From the NCBI GenBank assembly GCA_031408575.1, contig JANNWS010000022.1, positions 1-64,000 on the forward strand: a DNA stretch of 64,000 bases, read 5' to 3'. The notes under the pieces were generated by a model that saw only the letters and a program-made list of their open reading frames with translations, was not told where the DNA came from and did not search any database. Shown one piece after another: positions 16,159 through 26,532 of this stretch. Numbering within the stretch: position 1 is the first letter of the stretch; every line of letters starts with the position of its first letter. The DNA is from Aliitabrizicola sp031408575 (lineage in GTDB: Bacteria > Pseudomonadota > Alphaproteobacteria > Rhodobacterales > Rhodobacteraceae). A program made the translations under genes and the position numbers.

Positions 16159-17055
16159 ATGCCCCGCGCCATGCCGCTGACCGCGCCCGATGCAACGGCG
16201 CGCGGCATTCTTTTGATGCTGCTGGGGGTGCTTATTTTCACCGCGATGGATGCGGTCGTGAAGGGGCTGGTCGGCCGGTATCCGGCGATGCAGGTAATCT
16301 GGGCGCGTTTTGCTGTGCAATTCGTGATCGTGCTTGTGCTGCTGATCGCGCGGCGCGGGCTGGCCGATGCCCTGCGAACACGCTTTCCCGGCCTGCATGT
16401 CATCCGCTCGGCGCTGCAATTCGGCACGGCGGCGCTGTTTTTCATCAGCCTTGCCTATATCGGTCTGGCCGAGGCGCAGGCCCTGACCGACATAAATCCG
16501 GTCCTGATCACGCTGGGAGCGGCACTCTTTCTTGGCGAAAAGCTGGGTCCACGCCGTCTGGGCGGCGTGATGGTGGCGATGGTCGGCGCGCTGATCGTGA
16601 TCCGGCCCGGTCTGAGCGTGTTCACCCCTGCCGCTTTGCTGCCGATCGCTGCCGCGGTCTGTTATGCAGGTTTTGCACTGATCACCCGCAGGGTCGGCGC
16701 GCATGAAAGCCCGTGGACCTCGATGATCTACGCCTCGGCTTTTGGCACGATTGCGGCCTCATTGCTGCTGATCCCCGGTTGGGCCCCGATCGCCCTTGTG
16801 GATCTGCCGTTGTTCGTGCTGACCGGCATCCTTGGCACGGGCGCACAGCTTTGCATCATCCGATCATTCTCGATGGCCGAGGCGTCGGTCGTGGCGCCGT
16901 TCGCCTATGTCGGCATCATTTTTGCGACCGGCTGGGGCATCTTGCTGTTTGACGAGTATCCCGACAACTGGACAATCCTCGGCGCGCTTGTGATCGTCTC
17001 GGCCGGGCTCTATGTCTGGCACCGCGAAACCATTGCGGCGCGCAAGCCCGCGTAA
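16159..17055 (+). CDS. EamA/DMT-family transporter
   Basis: A 298-residue inner-membrane protein with ten predicted membrane helices arranged as two EamA repeats. The first begins RGILLMLLGVLIFTAMDAVVKGL and the second AALLPIAAAVCYAGFALITRR. The family exports metabolites or drugs; the substrate is not evident. The start is taken at 16159, with alternatives at 16171 and upstream. It is followed after 11 bases by an LpxL-type acyltransferase gene, so they may be cotranscribed. Confidence 0.85.
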   Translation: MPRAMPLTAPDATARGILLMLLGVLIFTAMDAVVKGLVGRYPAMQVIWARFAVQFVIVLVLLIARRGLADALRTRFPGLHVIRSALQFGTAALFFISLAYIGLAEAQALTDINPVLITLGAALFLGEKLGPRRLGGVMVAMVGALIVIRPGLSVFTPAALLPIAAAVCYAGFALITRRVGAHESPWTSMIYASAFGTIAASLLLIPGWAPIALVDLPLFVLTGILGTGAQLCIIRSFSMAEASVVAPFAYVGIIFATGWGILLFDEYPDNWTILGALVIVSAGLYVWHRETIAARKPA

Positions 17056-17066
17056 GATGAGGCAGA

Positions 17067-17939
17067 ATGCAAGACCGCAGCCCCTTGCGCATGGGAAACT
17101 GGCTGCAGGATCGTGGGCTGCGCGCCGTGATCTGGCTGCTCTTGCGCCTTCCCTATACTTGGCGCGTGCCGCTTTGCGGCTGGCTGATGGCTCGTGTGTT
17201 TGGCCCGCTTGCGGGCTATGACAGCCGCGTGCGCGAAAACCTTACCCGCATCCTGCCCGATCTGCCCGAGGCCGAGGTAGACCGCCTGACCCGTGCCGTG
17301 CCAAACAATGTGGGCCGCACCGTGATCGAGATGTATTCGGGGGCCGAGTTCATCGAGCGCGCTACCCGCCATCCGCTGACCGGGCCGGGCCTGGAAGCGC
17401 TGGACGCGGCAACGGCGGGCAAGCGCCCGATCATCGTCGTCTCAGGCCATTTCGGCAATTATGACGCGGGGCGTACCGCGCTGATCCAGCGCGGGTATCC
17501 GTTCGGCGGCCTCTACCGCCGCATGAAAAACCCCTACTTCAACGCGCATTATGTCGCGGCGATCTCGCGCCTTGGCCTGCCGCTGTTTGCGCGCGACAAG
17601 CGTGGTCTGGCCGAGATGATCCGCTTTCTGCGCGGCGGCGGCATGTTGGGCCTGCTGATCGACCAGCACATGGCACATGGCGCGCGTCTGTCGTTCTTCG
17701 GGCATGACGCGCTGACCGCACTTTCGGCGGCGGAACTGGCGATCAAATACGATGCGCTGGTGTTCCCGATCTATGCAATCCGGCTGGAAAACGGTCTGGA
17801 TTTTCGTATCGTCGTCGAACAGCCTATCCCGCGCGGCACCCCCGAAGCCATGACGCAGGCGCTTAATGACAGTCTGGAGGTGCTGGTACGGCAGCATCTG
17901 GATCAATGGCTGTGGATCCACCGCCGCTGGAAGCCCTGA
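17067..17939 (+). CDS. Lipid A biosynthesis acyltransferase (LpxL/HtrB family)
   Basis: The family transfers a secondary acyl chain to Kdo2-lipid IVA at the inner membrane. The 290-residue protein has an N-terminal membrane-anchoring segment and the catalytic H-x4-D motif (SGHFGNYDAG, about residue 130). It also has the family blocks YRRMKNPYFNAHY, GLLIDQHM and, at the C-terminus, WLWIHRRWKP. It lies 11 bases after the DMT transporter gene and ends 3 bases before the convergent DUF1223 gene. Which acyl position it serves cannot be decided. Confidence 0.9.
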   Translation: MQDRSPLRMGNWLQDRGLRAVIWLLLRLPYTWRVPLCGWLMARVFGPLAGYDSRVRENLTRILPDLPEAEVDRLTRAVPNNVGRTVIEMYSGAEFIERATRHPLTGPGLEALDAATAGKRPIIVVSGHFGNYDAGRTALIQRGYPFGGLYRRMKNPYFNAHYVAAISRLGLPLFARDKRGLAEMIRFLRGGGMLGLLIDQHMAHGARLSFFGHDALTALSAAELAIKYDALVFPIYAIRLENGLDFRIVVEQPIPRGTPEAMTQALNDSLEVLVRQHLDQWLWIHRRWKP

Positions 17940-17942
17940 CGG

Positions 17943-18650
17943 TCAGTCGATCCGCGCCGCGGCAAGAATGGCCGCCGGTCCTGCCGCCTGCACGATCACA
18001 ACCGCAGGCTGCGATCCCGGTGCCTTCGCCTCCATTACCAGCGGCTCGGCACCCGACCATTCGCCGATCACCTGCCAGGACGTGACGATGTTGTGATATT
18101 CCACCGTCCGACCCGCATTCTCGCCCCGCTTGATCGCAACTGTCTCGCTTGGTTTAAACCGGACCAGCTGCACCCGTGCGGCACTGCCAAATGCCCGCAA
18201 CGCCTCGGCCCGGATCATCAGCGTGTCGCCATCGCGCGTCACCGCCAGTATTACGGTTCGCGCCACCCCGTGATGCTTGCGGATAAGTGCTGCCACCTCG
18301 TCGATGCGATTGCCTTCGATCCGGTCCAACCCTCCGATCACCATCTGCGGTGTGTAGATCATCCGGCTGTCTGCGGCCCGCGCATAGGACCGTTGACGTT
18401 CCGTGAACTTTGGGTTGCCGAACTTGTCCTTCCAGCCGATGTAGTCCCAATAGTCCACATGTAACGCCAGCGGGATGATTGTCGGATCTTCCGCCAGTGT
18501 TGCCAGAAAATCATCCGCCAGTGGGCAGGACGAACACCCCTGCGAGGTGTAAAGCTCCACCACAACCGCAGGTGTCGATGTGCTCTGGGCATGGGCAGCA
18601 CCAGCAAGGGCAAGGCACAAACCAAAGGTGGCACCGGCAATATGTCGCAT
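17943..18650 (-). CDS. DUF1223 secreted thioredoxin-fold protein
   Basis: The 235-residue protein begins with a signal peptide (cleaved near AHAQ). It continues with the DUF1223 hallmark VVELYTSQGCSSCPLADDFL, a thioredoxin-like CxxC. Further landmarks are ALHVDYWDYIGWKDKFGNP and YTPQMVIGG. It is periplasmic; the biochemical role of the family is not established, though the CxxC suggests thiol-redox work. It is convergent with the LpxL gene and divergent from acnA. Confidence 0.88.
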   Translation of the reverse strand: MRHIAGATFGLCLALAGAAHAQSTSTPAVVVELYTSQGCSSCPLADDFLATLAEDPTIIPLALHVDYWDYIGWKDKFGNPKFTERQRSYARAADSRMIYTPQMVIGGLDRIEGNRIDEVAALIRKHHGVARTVILAVTRDGDTLMIRAEALRAFGSAARVQLVRFKPSETVAIKRGENAGRTVEYHNIVTSWQVIGEWSGAEPLVMEAKAPGSQPAVVIVQAAGPAAILAAARID

Positions 18651-18781
18651 CTTATGTGTTCCGATCCCCGTGTGACCTTTGTCTTAGCGGGCCGCTTCGC
18701 CTCGCGCCAATCAACGAATTGCGAGGCGGTGCGTGCTTTTGCGTGAAGACGATACGACGCCCGCAGAAAGCGGCTGGATTT

Positions 18782-18803
18782 TTGGCATACAATTGTATAC
18801 CAA
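18782..18803. promoter_or_regulatory. Near-perfect 22-bp palindrome upstream of acnA
   Basis: The 22-base site is symmetric at 10 of 11 base pairs around its AATT centre, with half-sites ATACAA/TTGTAT. It lies 81-102 bases before the acnA start and 132 bases before the DUF1223 start, in the only AT-rich patch of the intergenic region. The shape fits a dimeric repressor such as a GntR-family protein (inference). Confidence 0.6.
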
Positions 18804-18883
18804 TTCTTCGATTCTCTTGCGTAAACGCCCCTGACCGGGCATCACCACGCAACCGCACCCCGCCATGCAGCCAGGAGGCCCGA

Positions 18884-21655
<2,772 letters not shown>

Positions 21656-21682
21656 CCGCAACAGCGGCGGCCGCAGAACAAA

Positions 21683-21715
21683 AGGCCCGGATAATTTCGG
21701 GTCTTTCGTTCTTGT
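21683..21715 (+). terminator. Intrinsic terminator of acnA
   Basis: AGGCCCG (21683-21689) pairs with CGGGTCT (21698-21704, one G-U) and is followed by the T-rich TTTCGTTCTTGTT. This is the clearest rho-independent terminator in the window. Confidence 0.8.
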
Positions 21716-21762
21716 TAAGTTCTGCATGGTCAAGTGCTTCCGTAGTCCTGCGGAAACTAGAC

Positions 21763-21906
21763 ATGAATCAGACGCTTTCCATTCCCCCCGATCACGACCA
21801 GTTGCGTGCAGCCCGTCGCCGCCGCAGTACGCTGCCTTCAATGCCCTGGGTCGAATTGATGGGATTTCTCATCTTGATCGCCGTGCTGATCACCTCGGGC
21901 GGATGA
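21763..21906 (+). CDS. 47-aa single-pass membrane protein, unknown
   Basis: The small product has a basic N-terminal half (AARRRRSTLP) and one C-terminal membrane helix (ELMGFLILIAVLITSG), fitting an N-in tail anchor. It lies just past the acnA terminator with a weak ribosome binding site. The basic-then-hydrophobic pattern supports it, but its small size makes it uncertain. I do not recognise a family. Confidence 0.5.
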   Translation: MNQTLSIPPDHDQLRAARRRRSTLPSMPWVELMGFLILIAVLITSGG

Positions 21907-21966
21907 TCTTTCCCGGCCTTCTTTTCGGCACAACTACCCTGGGGGTGAATTGGCCGTCAGGCCAAG

Positions 21967-21983
21967 AGGGGGCAAAGCCCCCT
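21967..21983. terminator. Hairpin between convergent genes
   Basis: AGGGGGC-AAA-GCCCCCT is a perfect stem-loop, seven bases past the stop of the minus-strand gene 21990-22406 and 60 bases past the plus-strand small gene. It could end transcription from either side. Confidence 0.6.
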
Positions 21984-21989
21984 TGCCGC

Positions 21990-22406
21990 TTAGCCGGAGC
22001 AGGCCAAAGGCGCGTCTTCTGCCACACCCAGTACCGGCCACAACGTATAGGCCGCTCCATCCGCTGCCCGGCAGGTCAGGATCGGGCGGTTGTAGCCGTT
22101 GTTGTGAAACAGACACTCCACGCTTACCGTACCGACATTCCCGGTCATCAGGTTCACAATCTCGAACGCCGGTCCGAACCCCATCAGAGTTTCTGGCCCG
22201 GCGCATTCCCGGATCGCAACCGATTGATCCACAGGGACAATCACCACCCGGTCGTTCATGGCGCGCGGCGCTTCGCCGCCCGCCCGCCCGATCCGCTCAT
22301 AGGTTCCGGCAAAGTAGTGCGGCCCCGGCGTTCCCGGTTTGGCAAACACCGTGCCAGCCGAACAGATGGCCAGACCCGCAAGCACGGCCGCACAGCCCCG
22401 CTTCAC
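21990..22406 (-). CDS. Small secreted protein at the end of the ccm operon
   Basis: The 138-residue protein has a signal peptide (MKRGCAAVLAGLAICSAGTVFA) and four cysteines in the mature part (REC, VEC, LTC and the C-terminal LAC). That fits two disulfides in the periplasm. Its GTG start overlaps the ccmG stop (GTGA), so it is translationally coupled to the cytochrome c maturation genes. I do not recognise the family; a link to haem or thiol chemistry is only inferred from position. Confidence 0.7.
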   Translation of the reverse strand: MKRGCAAVLAGLAICSAGTVFAKPGTPGPHYFAGTYERIGRAGGEAPRAMNDRVVIVPVDQSVAIRECAGPETLMGFGPAFEIVNLMTGNVGTVSVECLFHNNGYNRPILTCRAADGAAYTLWPVLGVAEDAPLACSG

Positions 22407-22936
22407 TGCGCCGCGGCCTTTTCCATAGCCGGACGGATCACCTGCTCCAACACCGCACGCGTCACCGGCCCGGCATGACGCAGCACCACGCGGCCTTGCC
22501 CGTCAATCACAAATGTCTCCGGAACTCCGTAAAGCCCCCAGTTCAGCCCCATGCGCCCGCTTTCATCAGCCCCCATCGCGGCAAACGGGTTTCCAAGTTC
22601 CGCAAGGAATCCCAATGCCTTCGCAGGCGTATCCTTGTAATTCACGCCATAGATGACAGCGCCCTCCCCGGCCAAGTCCGCCAGCACCGGATGTTCTGCC
22701 CGGCACGGCGCGCACCAGCTTGCCCAGAAGTTCACCAGCTTCACCCCCGACCCAACCAGTGACGCATCCGACAGCACCGGACCATCTCCCAGCGCCACAA
22801 CCTCTACCGCAGGGGCGGCCCGGCCTTCCAGCGCCGAGGGCAAAGCGTCCGGATCTTTGCGGTACATCCCGACCAGAAACAGCGCGACCAGCCCGGCAAA
22901 CAGCAGTGGCGGCACGAACATCAACGGTCTAGCCAT
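22403..22936 (-). CDS. ccmG: CcmG/DsbE, thiol:disulfide interchange protein
   Basis: A membrane-anchored periplasmic thioredoxin that reduces the haem-binding cysteines of apocytochrome c. The 177-residue protein has one N-terminal helix (FVPPLLFAGLVALFLVGMY) and the active site WASWCAPCRAEHP. The CcmG-specific glutamate region (GVNYKDTPAKA) and the cis-proline loop GVPETFVID are present. The start at 22936 lies inside the last codons of ccmD (8-base overlap). Confidence 0.93.
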   Translation of the reverse strand: MARPLMFVPPLLFAGLVALFLVGMYRKDPDALPSALEGRAAPAVEVVALGDGPVLSDASLVGSGVKLVNFWASWCAPCRAEHPVLADLAGEGAVIYGVNYKDTPAKALGFLAELGNPFAAMGADESGRMGLNWGLYGVPETFVIDGQGRVVLRHAGPVTRAVLEQVIRPAMEKAAAQ

Positions 22937-23090
22937 TCGTCCGCCCCTGCCGGTATTCAACCTCGCGCAGCAACCGCCGCACCTTGGCTCCGCGCCACAG
23001 GCTTGCCCCGACCAACGCCACAACCAGCCCAAGCCCCACCCCGTAAGATGCCAGAACCGCGCCGGCATATTTCCCCAGTTCCGGCATCAT
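22929..23090 (-). CDS. ccmD: CcmD, haem exporter small membrane subunit
   Basis: This 53-residue gene is easy to miss. It begins MMPELGKYAGAVLASYGVGL, with one membrane helix and a basic cytoplasmic tail (RRLLREVEYRQGR), the pattern of CcmD. CcmD helps release holo-CcmE from the CcmABC complex. Its ATG overlaps the ccmC stop codon (ATGA) and its end overlaps ccmG by 8 bases. Both size and position fit. Confidence 0.9.
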   Translation of the reverse strand: MMPELGKYAGAVLASYGVGLGLVVALVGASLWRGAKVRRLLREVEYRQGRTNG

Positions 23091-23815
23091 GCCATCCGCT
23101 CCCGCGCCAGCAGCGCCTGCACACGCCGCGCCCTGATTTCAGTGCGCGTCCGCAGCAAGACGAGCGCCACGAATAGTAAGACAAACCCCGCGATACAGAT
23201 CAACAGCGGCAGATAGAACACGTCGGCTACGTTTTCCTCCTTGTCCAGCGACAAGGATGCGCCCTGATGCAGCCCCTGGCTCCAGAAGTTCACTGCATAT
23301 CGGCTGAGCACAGCAAACACCGACCCCACGATGCACAGAACGCCCGTCAGGTCCGCTGCCGTGTCGGGGTCCTCCACCGCGCCCCAAAGCGCGATATAGC
23401 CCAGATAGAACAGACCCAGGATCAGGAACGAGGTCAGTCGCGGATCCCAGACCCACCACGTCCCCCACATCGGCTGGCCCCACAGCGCGCCCGTCACCAG
23501 CGCGATCAGCGTCATCGTCAGCCCGATCGGTGCCGCCGCCTTGGCGGCCAGCGCAGAAACATGGTGGCGCCGGACCAGCCAGATGAGCGAGGCGACCAGC
23601 ATCATGACCCAGGCATTGATCGCCATCATCGCGGCCGGCACATGCAGATAGATGATCTTCACCGTCGAGCCTTGCCGGTAATCATCCGGCGTCAGGAAAA
23701 ACCCCCAGCCCAAGCCCACCATCAGGCAGACCGCCGCCAGCGCGGACACCCACGGCAACAGCCAGCCAGAGGTCTGCATGAACTTCTTCGGATTGGCATA
23801 TTCCCAGATCGACAT
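23087..23815 (-). CDS. ccmC: CcmC, haem exporter membrane subunit
   Basis: A 242-residue protein with six membrane helices that presents haem to CcmE. The tryptophan-rich haem-handling motif is present (PMWGTWWVWDPRLTS), with flanking conserved histidines (IIYLHVPAAMM and the H in NFWSQGLHQGAS). It lies between ccmB (53-base gap) and ccmD (overlap). Confidence 0.95.
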   Translation of the reverse strand: MSIWEYANPKKFMQTSGWLLPWVSALAAVCLMVGLGWGFFLTPDDYRQGSTVKIIYLHVPAAMMAINAWVMMLVASLIWLVRRHHVSALAAKAAAPIGLTMTLIALVTGALWGQPMWGTWWVWDPRLTSFLILGLFYLGYIALWGAVEDPDTAADLTGVLCIVGSVFAVLSRYAVNFWSQGLHQGASLSLDKEENVADVFYLPLLICIAGFVLLFVALVLLRTRTEIRARRVQALLARERMA

Positions 23816-23867
23816 TTCGCTGAATTAGGCCCTCTCTGACGCAGTCTCAAGCTGTATCATACTCGCC

Positions 23868-24524
23868 TCACCGCAGATTGACGCGGATTGCCGCAGCCGC
23901 CGCAAAAGGCAGTGCCGCCACCGCCCCCGCCGAGATGCCTGCCAGCAGCAAAAGCGGCGTCGTCGTGTCCAGCCCCGCAGCGCCGCGCCGCACCGCTTCG
24001 GCCCCGAAAATCAACGTCGGCACATAAAGCGGCAGCACCAGCAGCGACAGCAGCAACCCGCCCCGCTTCAACCCCACTGTCAACGCCGCGCCGAACGCCC
24101 CGATCAGCGACAACGCCGGCGTTCCCACCACCAATGAGACGACAAGCCAAAGGAACCCGCCCGAAGGCAGGTTCAGCAACACCGCCAGCACCGGGGCGAT
24201 CAGCGTCAATGGCAGACCCGTCACCAGCCAATGCGCCAGCGCCTTGACCGCCACGACGCCTTCCAGCGGAATGGGTGCCGTGGCCAGCAGGTCCAGCGAT
24301 CCATCCTCGAAATCCAGCGCGAAGATCCGGTCAAGCGACAGCAGACATGCCAGCAAGGCGCCGACCCACAAGATCCCCGGCGCGATCCGCCCCAGCACTG
24401 CAGGCTCCGGCCCCACCCCCAGCGGCACCAGCACCGCCACCAGCAGAAAGAACGCAAGCCCAAGCCCGAAACCGCCCCCGGCGCGGGTCGCAAGCCGCAG
24501 ATCACGCAGCAACAGCGCAATCAT
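23868..24524 (-). CDS. ccmB: CcmB, haem exporter ABC permease
   Basis: The 218-residue membrane protein has six hydrophobic segments and CcmB landmarks (RIAPGILWVGALLACLLSLDRIF; PLEGVVAVKALAHWL). Its start overlaps the ccmA stop (ATGA). With CcmA and CcmC it forms the complex that drives release of haem-loaded CcmE. Confidence 0.93.
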   Translation of the reverse strand: MIALLLRDLRLATRAGGGFGLGLAFFLLVAVLVPLGVGPEPAVLGRIAPGILWVGALLACLLSLDRIFALDFEDGSLDLLATAPIPLEGVVAVKALAHWLVTGLPLTLIAPVLAVLLNLPSGGFLWLVVSLVVGTPALSLIGAFGAALTVGLKRGGLLLSLLVLPLYVPTLIFGAEAVRRGAAGLDTTTPLLLLAGISAGAVAALPFAAAAAIRVNLR

Positions 24525-25141
24525 CCGAAAGCCTCGTCAAACGCACCGTTGCGCACGCCATGCCGCGCCCGGAAGGCCGACAGATCCAGCGTCGCCGCCT
24601 CGTCCATCCCCAGATCGACATGGCTTGCGATCAACACGGCCCCGCCGTCCGCCAGATGCGCCCGCACCACACCGGCAAATAACGCCACCGACGCGGCATC
24701 CAGCGAAACCGTCGGCTCGTCCAGCAGCCAGACCGATCGGCCGGTCACAAGAAGCCGCGCCAGCCCCAGCCTCCGCTTCTGCCCCGCAGACAGATGCAGC
24801 GCGGGCCGGTCGCGCAACGCTTCAAGGTTCATTGCCGCAAGGGCCGCATCAACCCCGCCACGGCCATGCACCGCCGCCCAGAACGCCAGATTCTCGGCCA
24901 CCGTGAGGGCAGCCTTCAACCCATCGGCGTGGGCGGCATAAGCGACGCTTTCAGCGGGCAGCGACACGGCTCCCGTTACTGCGGGCTGCAACCCCGCGAT
25001 CGTTCGCAACAGCGTGGTTTTGCCAATACCGTTCGGACCGCGCAGCACCAAAGCGTGACCTGCAGGCACCGAGAAGGCAATCCTGTCCAGCACGGTCACA
25101 CCGCCGCGCGCACAAGCCAGATCGGTCACTGTCAGATCCAT
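24521..25141 (-). CDS. ccmA: CcmA, haem exporter ATP-binding protein
   Basis: The 206-residue ABC ATPase has Walker A (GPNGIGKTT), the signature LSAGQKRRLGLARL, and Walker B (VWLLDEPTVSLD). Small size and position before ccmB identify it as CcmA. The start is placed at 25141 (MDLTVTDLACARGG); upstream residues look non-coding. Confidence 0.93.
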   Translation of the reverse strand: MDLTVTDLACARGGVTVLDRIAFSVPAGHALVLRGPNGIGKTTLLRTIAGLQPAVTGAVSLPAESVAYAAHADGLKAALTVAENLAFWAAVHGRGGVDAALAAMNLEALRDRPALHLSAGQKRRLGLARLLVTGRSVWLLDEPTVSLDAASVALFAGVVRAHLADGGAVLIASHVDLGMDEAATLDLSAFRARHGVRNGAFDEAFG

Positions 25142-25180
25142 CACCCGACCCCTACTGCAAAGGCCGGGTCGCGCCAAGGC

Positions 25181-25534
25181 TCAGACCGGCAACAGGGCAA
25201 CGGCAACCCGTCGCCCCTCGGACAACAGCACGTTGTAGGTCCGGCAGGCTGCGGGGGAATTCATCACCTCGACCCCGATCCCCGCCGCATCCAGCACCGC
25301 CCGAAACGCGGCCGGCACATGGGCAATCTCGGCCCCCATGCCGACGAACAACACGTCGATCCGGTCGGTCAGCGTCAGCAGCGTTTCGGTATCATCAATC
25401 CCGCCCCAGCCTTGCACCGACCACGGCGATACCAGCACGGCACCGTGCAGCACCTGACCGGCCACCCGAAAGAACCCCGGCCCATAGCCGTCAATGGGGC
25501 GCGCCTCGGTATAGATGATCTCGGTCAGGCGCAT
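25181..25534 (-). CDS. Mth938-like domain protein (DUF498)
   Basis: A 117-residue cytoplasmic protein of the Mth938/NDUFAF3-like family. Recognisable blocks are IDGYGPGFFRVAGQVLHGAVLVSP, LFVGMGAEIAHVP and MNSPAACRTYNVLLSEGRRVAVAL. It commonly sits beside secDF in alphaproteobacteria, as it does here, 13 bases after secF. The mitochondrial relative helps assemble complex I; the bacterial role is not settled. Confidence 0.88.
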   Translation of the reverse strand: MRLTEIIYTEARPIDGYGPGFFRVAGQVLHGAVLVSPWSVQGWGGIDDTETLLTLTDRIDVLFVGMGAEIAHVPAAFRAVLDAAGIGVEVMNSPAACRTYNVLLSEGRRVAVALLPV

Positions 25535-25547
25535 CGGCCCCTCTGCA

Positions 25548-26519
25548 TCAGGCGTCGATATTGGCAAATTCGTTGCCGGGCTTGCCGTCCGTTTTGGATT
25601 TGTCGCTGCGGTCAAGGCCTAGGAAAAGAACAATATTCTTGGCAACGTACAGCGTAGAATACGTTCCGACGAACACGCCGAACAGCATCGCGAACACAAA
25701 GCCTCGGATCACGTCGCCGCCAAAGATCAGCAGCACCGTCAGTGCGATCAGCGTAGTCGAGGCGGTCATCAGTGTCCGGCTGAGCGTTTCGTTAGCCGAC
25801 AGGTTCATCAGATCACGCAGCGGCATGGTCTTGTATTTCACAAGATTCTCGCGCAGCCGGTCAAAGATCACAACCGTGTCGTTCACCGAATAACCAAGGA
25901 TCGTCAGCAGGGCCGCAACGATCGTCAGATCGAACTTCAGCTGAAACACCGAAAAGACGCCAACCGTGACGATCACGTCATGCAAAAGTGCGGCCACGGT
26001 CCCGACCGCAAACTGCCATTCGAACCGTATCCAGACGTAAAACAGGATGCCCAGCGATCCCGCCGCCACCGCCAGCGCCGCCGACCAGATCAGTTCCGAT
26101 GAAACTTTCGGCCCCACTGATTCCACCGATGGAAAGGTGATCACCGGATCAACCGCGCGAAGGGCTGTCTCAACCCGCTCGATGATCTCGGGCGTCACGG
26201 CCTCAAGGCCTTCCTGCGCCTGAATGCGGATCATCGCGACATGCTGATCGGCCCGGAACACCGGATCGAAGACCTCGGTGATCGACACATCCCCAAGACC
26301 AAGCGACGACAACGCCTCGCGGTAGACGCCCACATCGACCGCCTGCGTAGATTCGGTGCGGATCGTCGTGCCGCCCCGAAAGTCGATGCCAAAGTTCAGC
26401 CCCAGCGTTGCCACCGACAGAAACGTCAGCAACACCGCCACGATCGACGCGCCGAAGGTGATATATTGCAGGCTGAAAAAGTCGATGTTGGTCTTTTCGG
26501 GCGCAAGTCTCAGACGCAT
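25548..26519 (-). CDS. secF: Protein translocase subunit SecF
   Basis: The 323-residue RND-type membrane protein assists proton-driven release of secreted proteins on the periplasmic side. Landmarks are the N-terminal GIDFRGGT motif, a periplasmic P4 domain, and the membrane blocks GYSVNDTVVIFDRLREN and NETLSRTLMTASTTL. It follows secD by 13 bases. Confidence 0.96.
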   Translation of the reverse strand: MRLRLAPEKTNIDFFSLQYITFGASIVAVLLTFLSVATLGLNFGIDFRGGTTIRTESTQAVDVGVYREALSSLGLGDVSITEVFDPVFRADQHVAMIRIQAQEGLEAVTPEIIERVETALRAVDPVITFPSVESVGPKVSSELIWSAALAVAAGSLGILFYVWIRFEWQFAVGTVAALLHDVIVTVGVFSVFQLKFDLTIVAALLTILGYSVNDTVVIFDRLRENLVKYKTMPLRDLMNLSANETLSRTLMTASTTLIALTVLLIFGGDVIRGFVFAMLFGVFVGTYSTLYVAKNIVLFLGLDRSDKSKTDGKPGNEFANIDA

Positions 26520-26532
26520 GGCCTTGGCTCCT

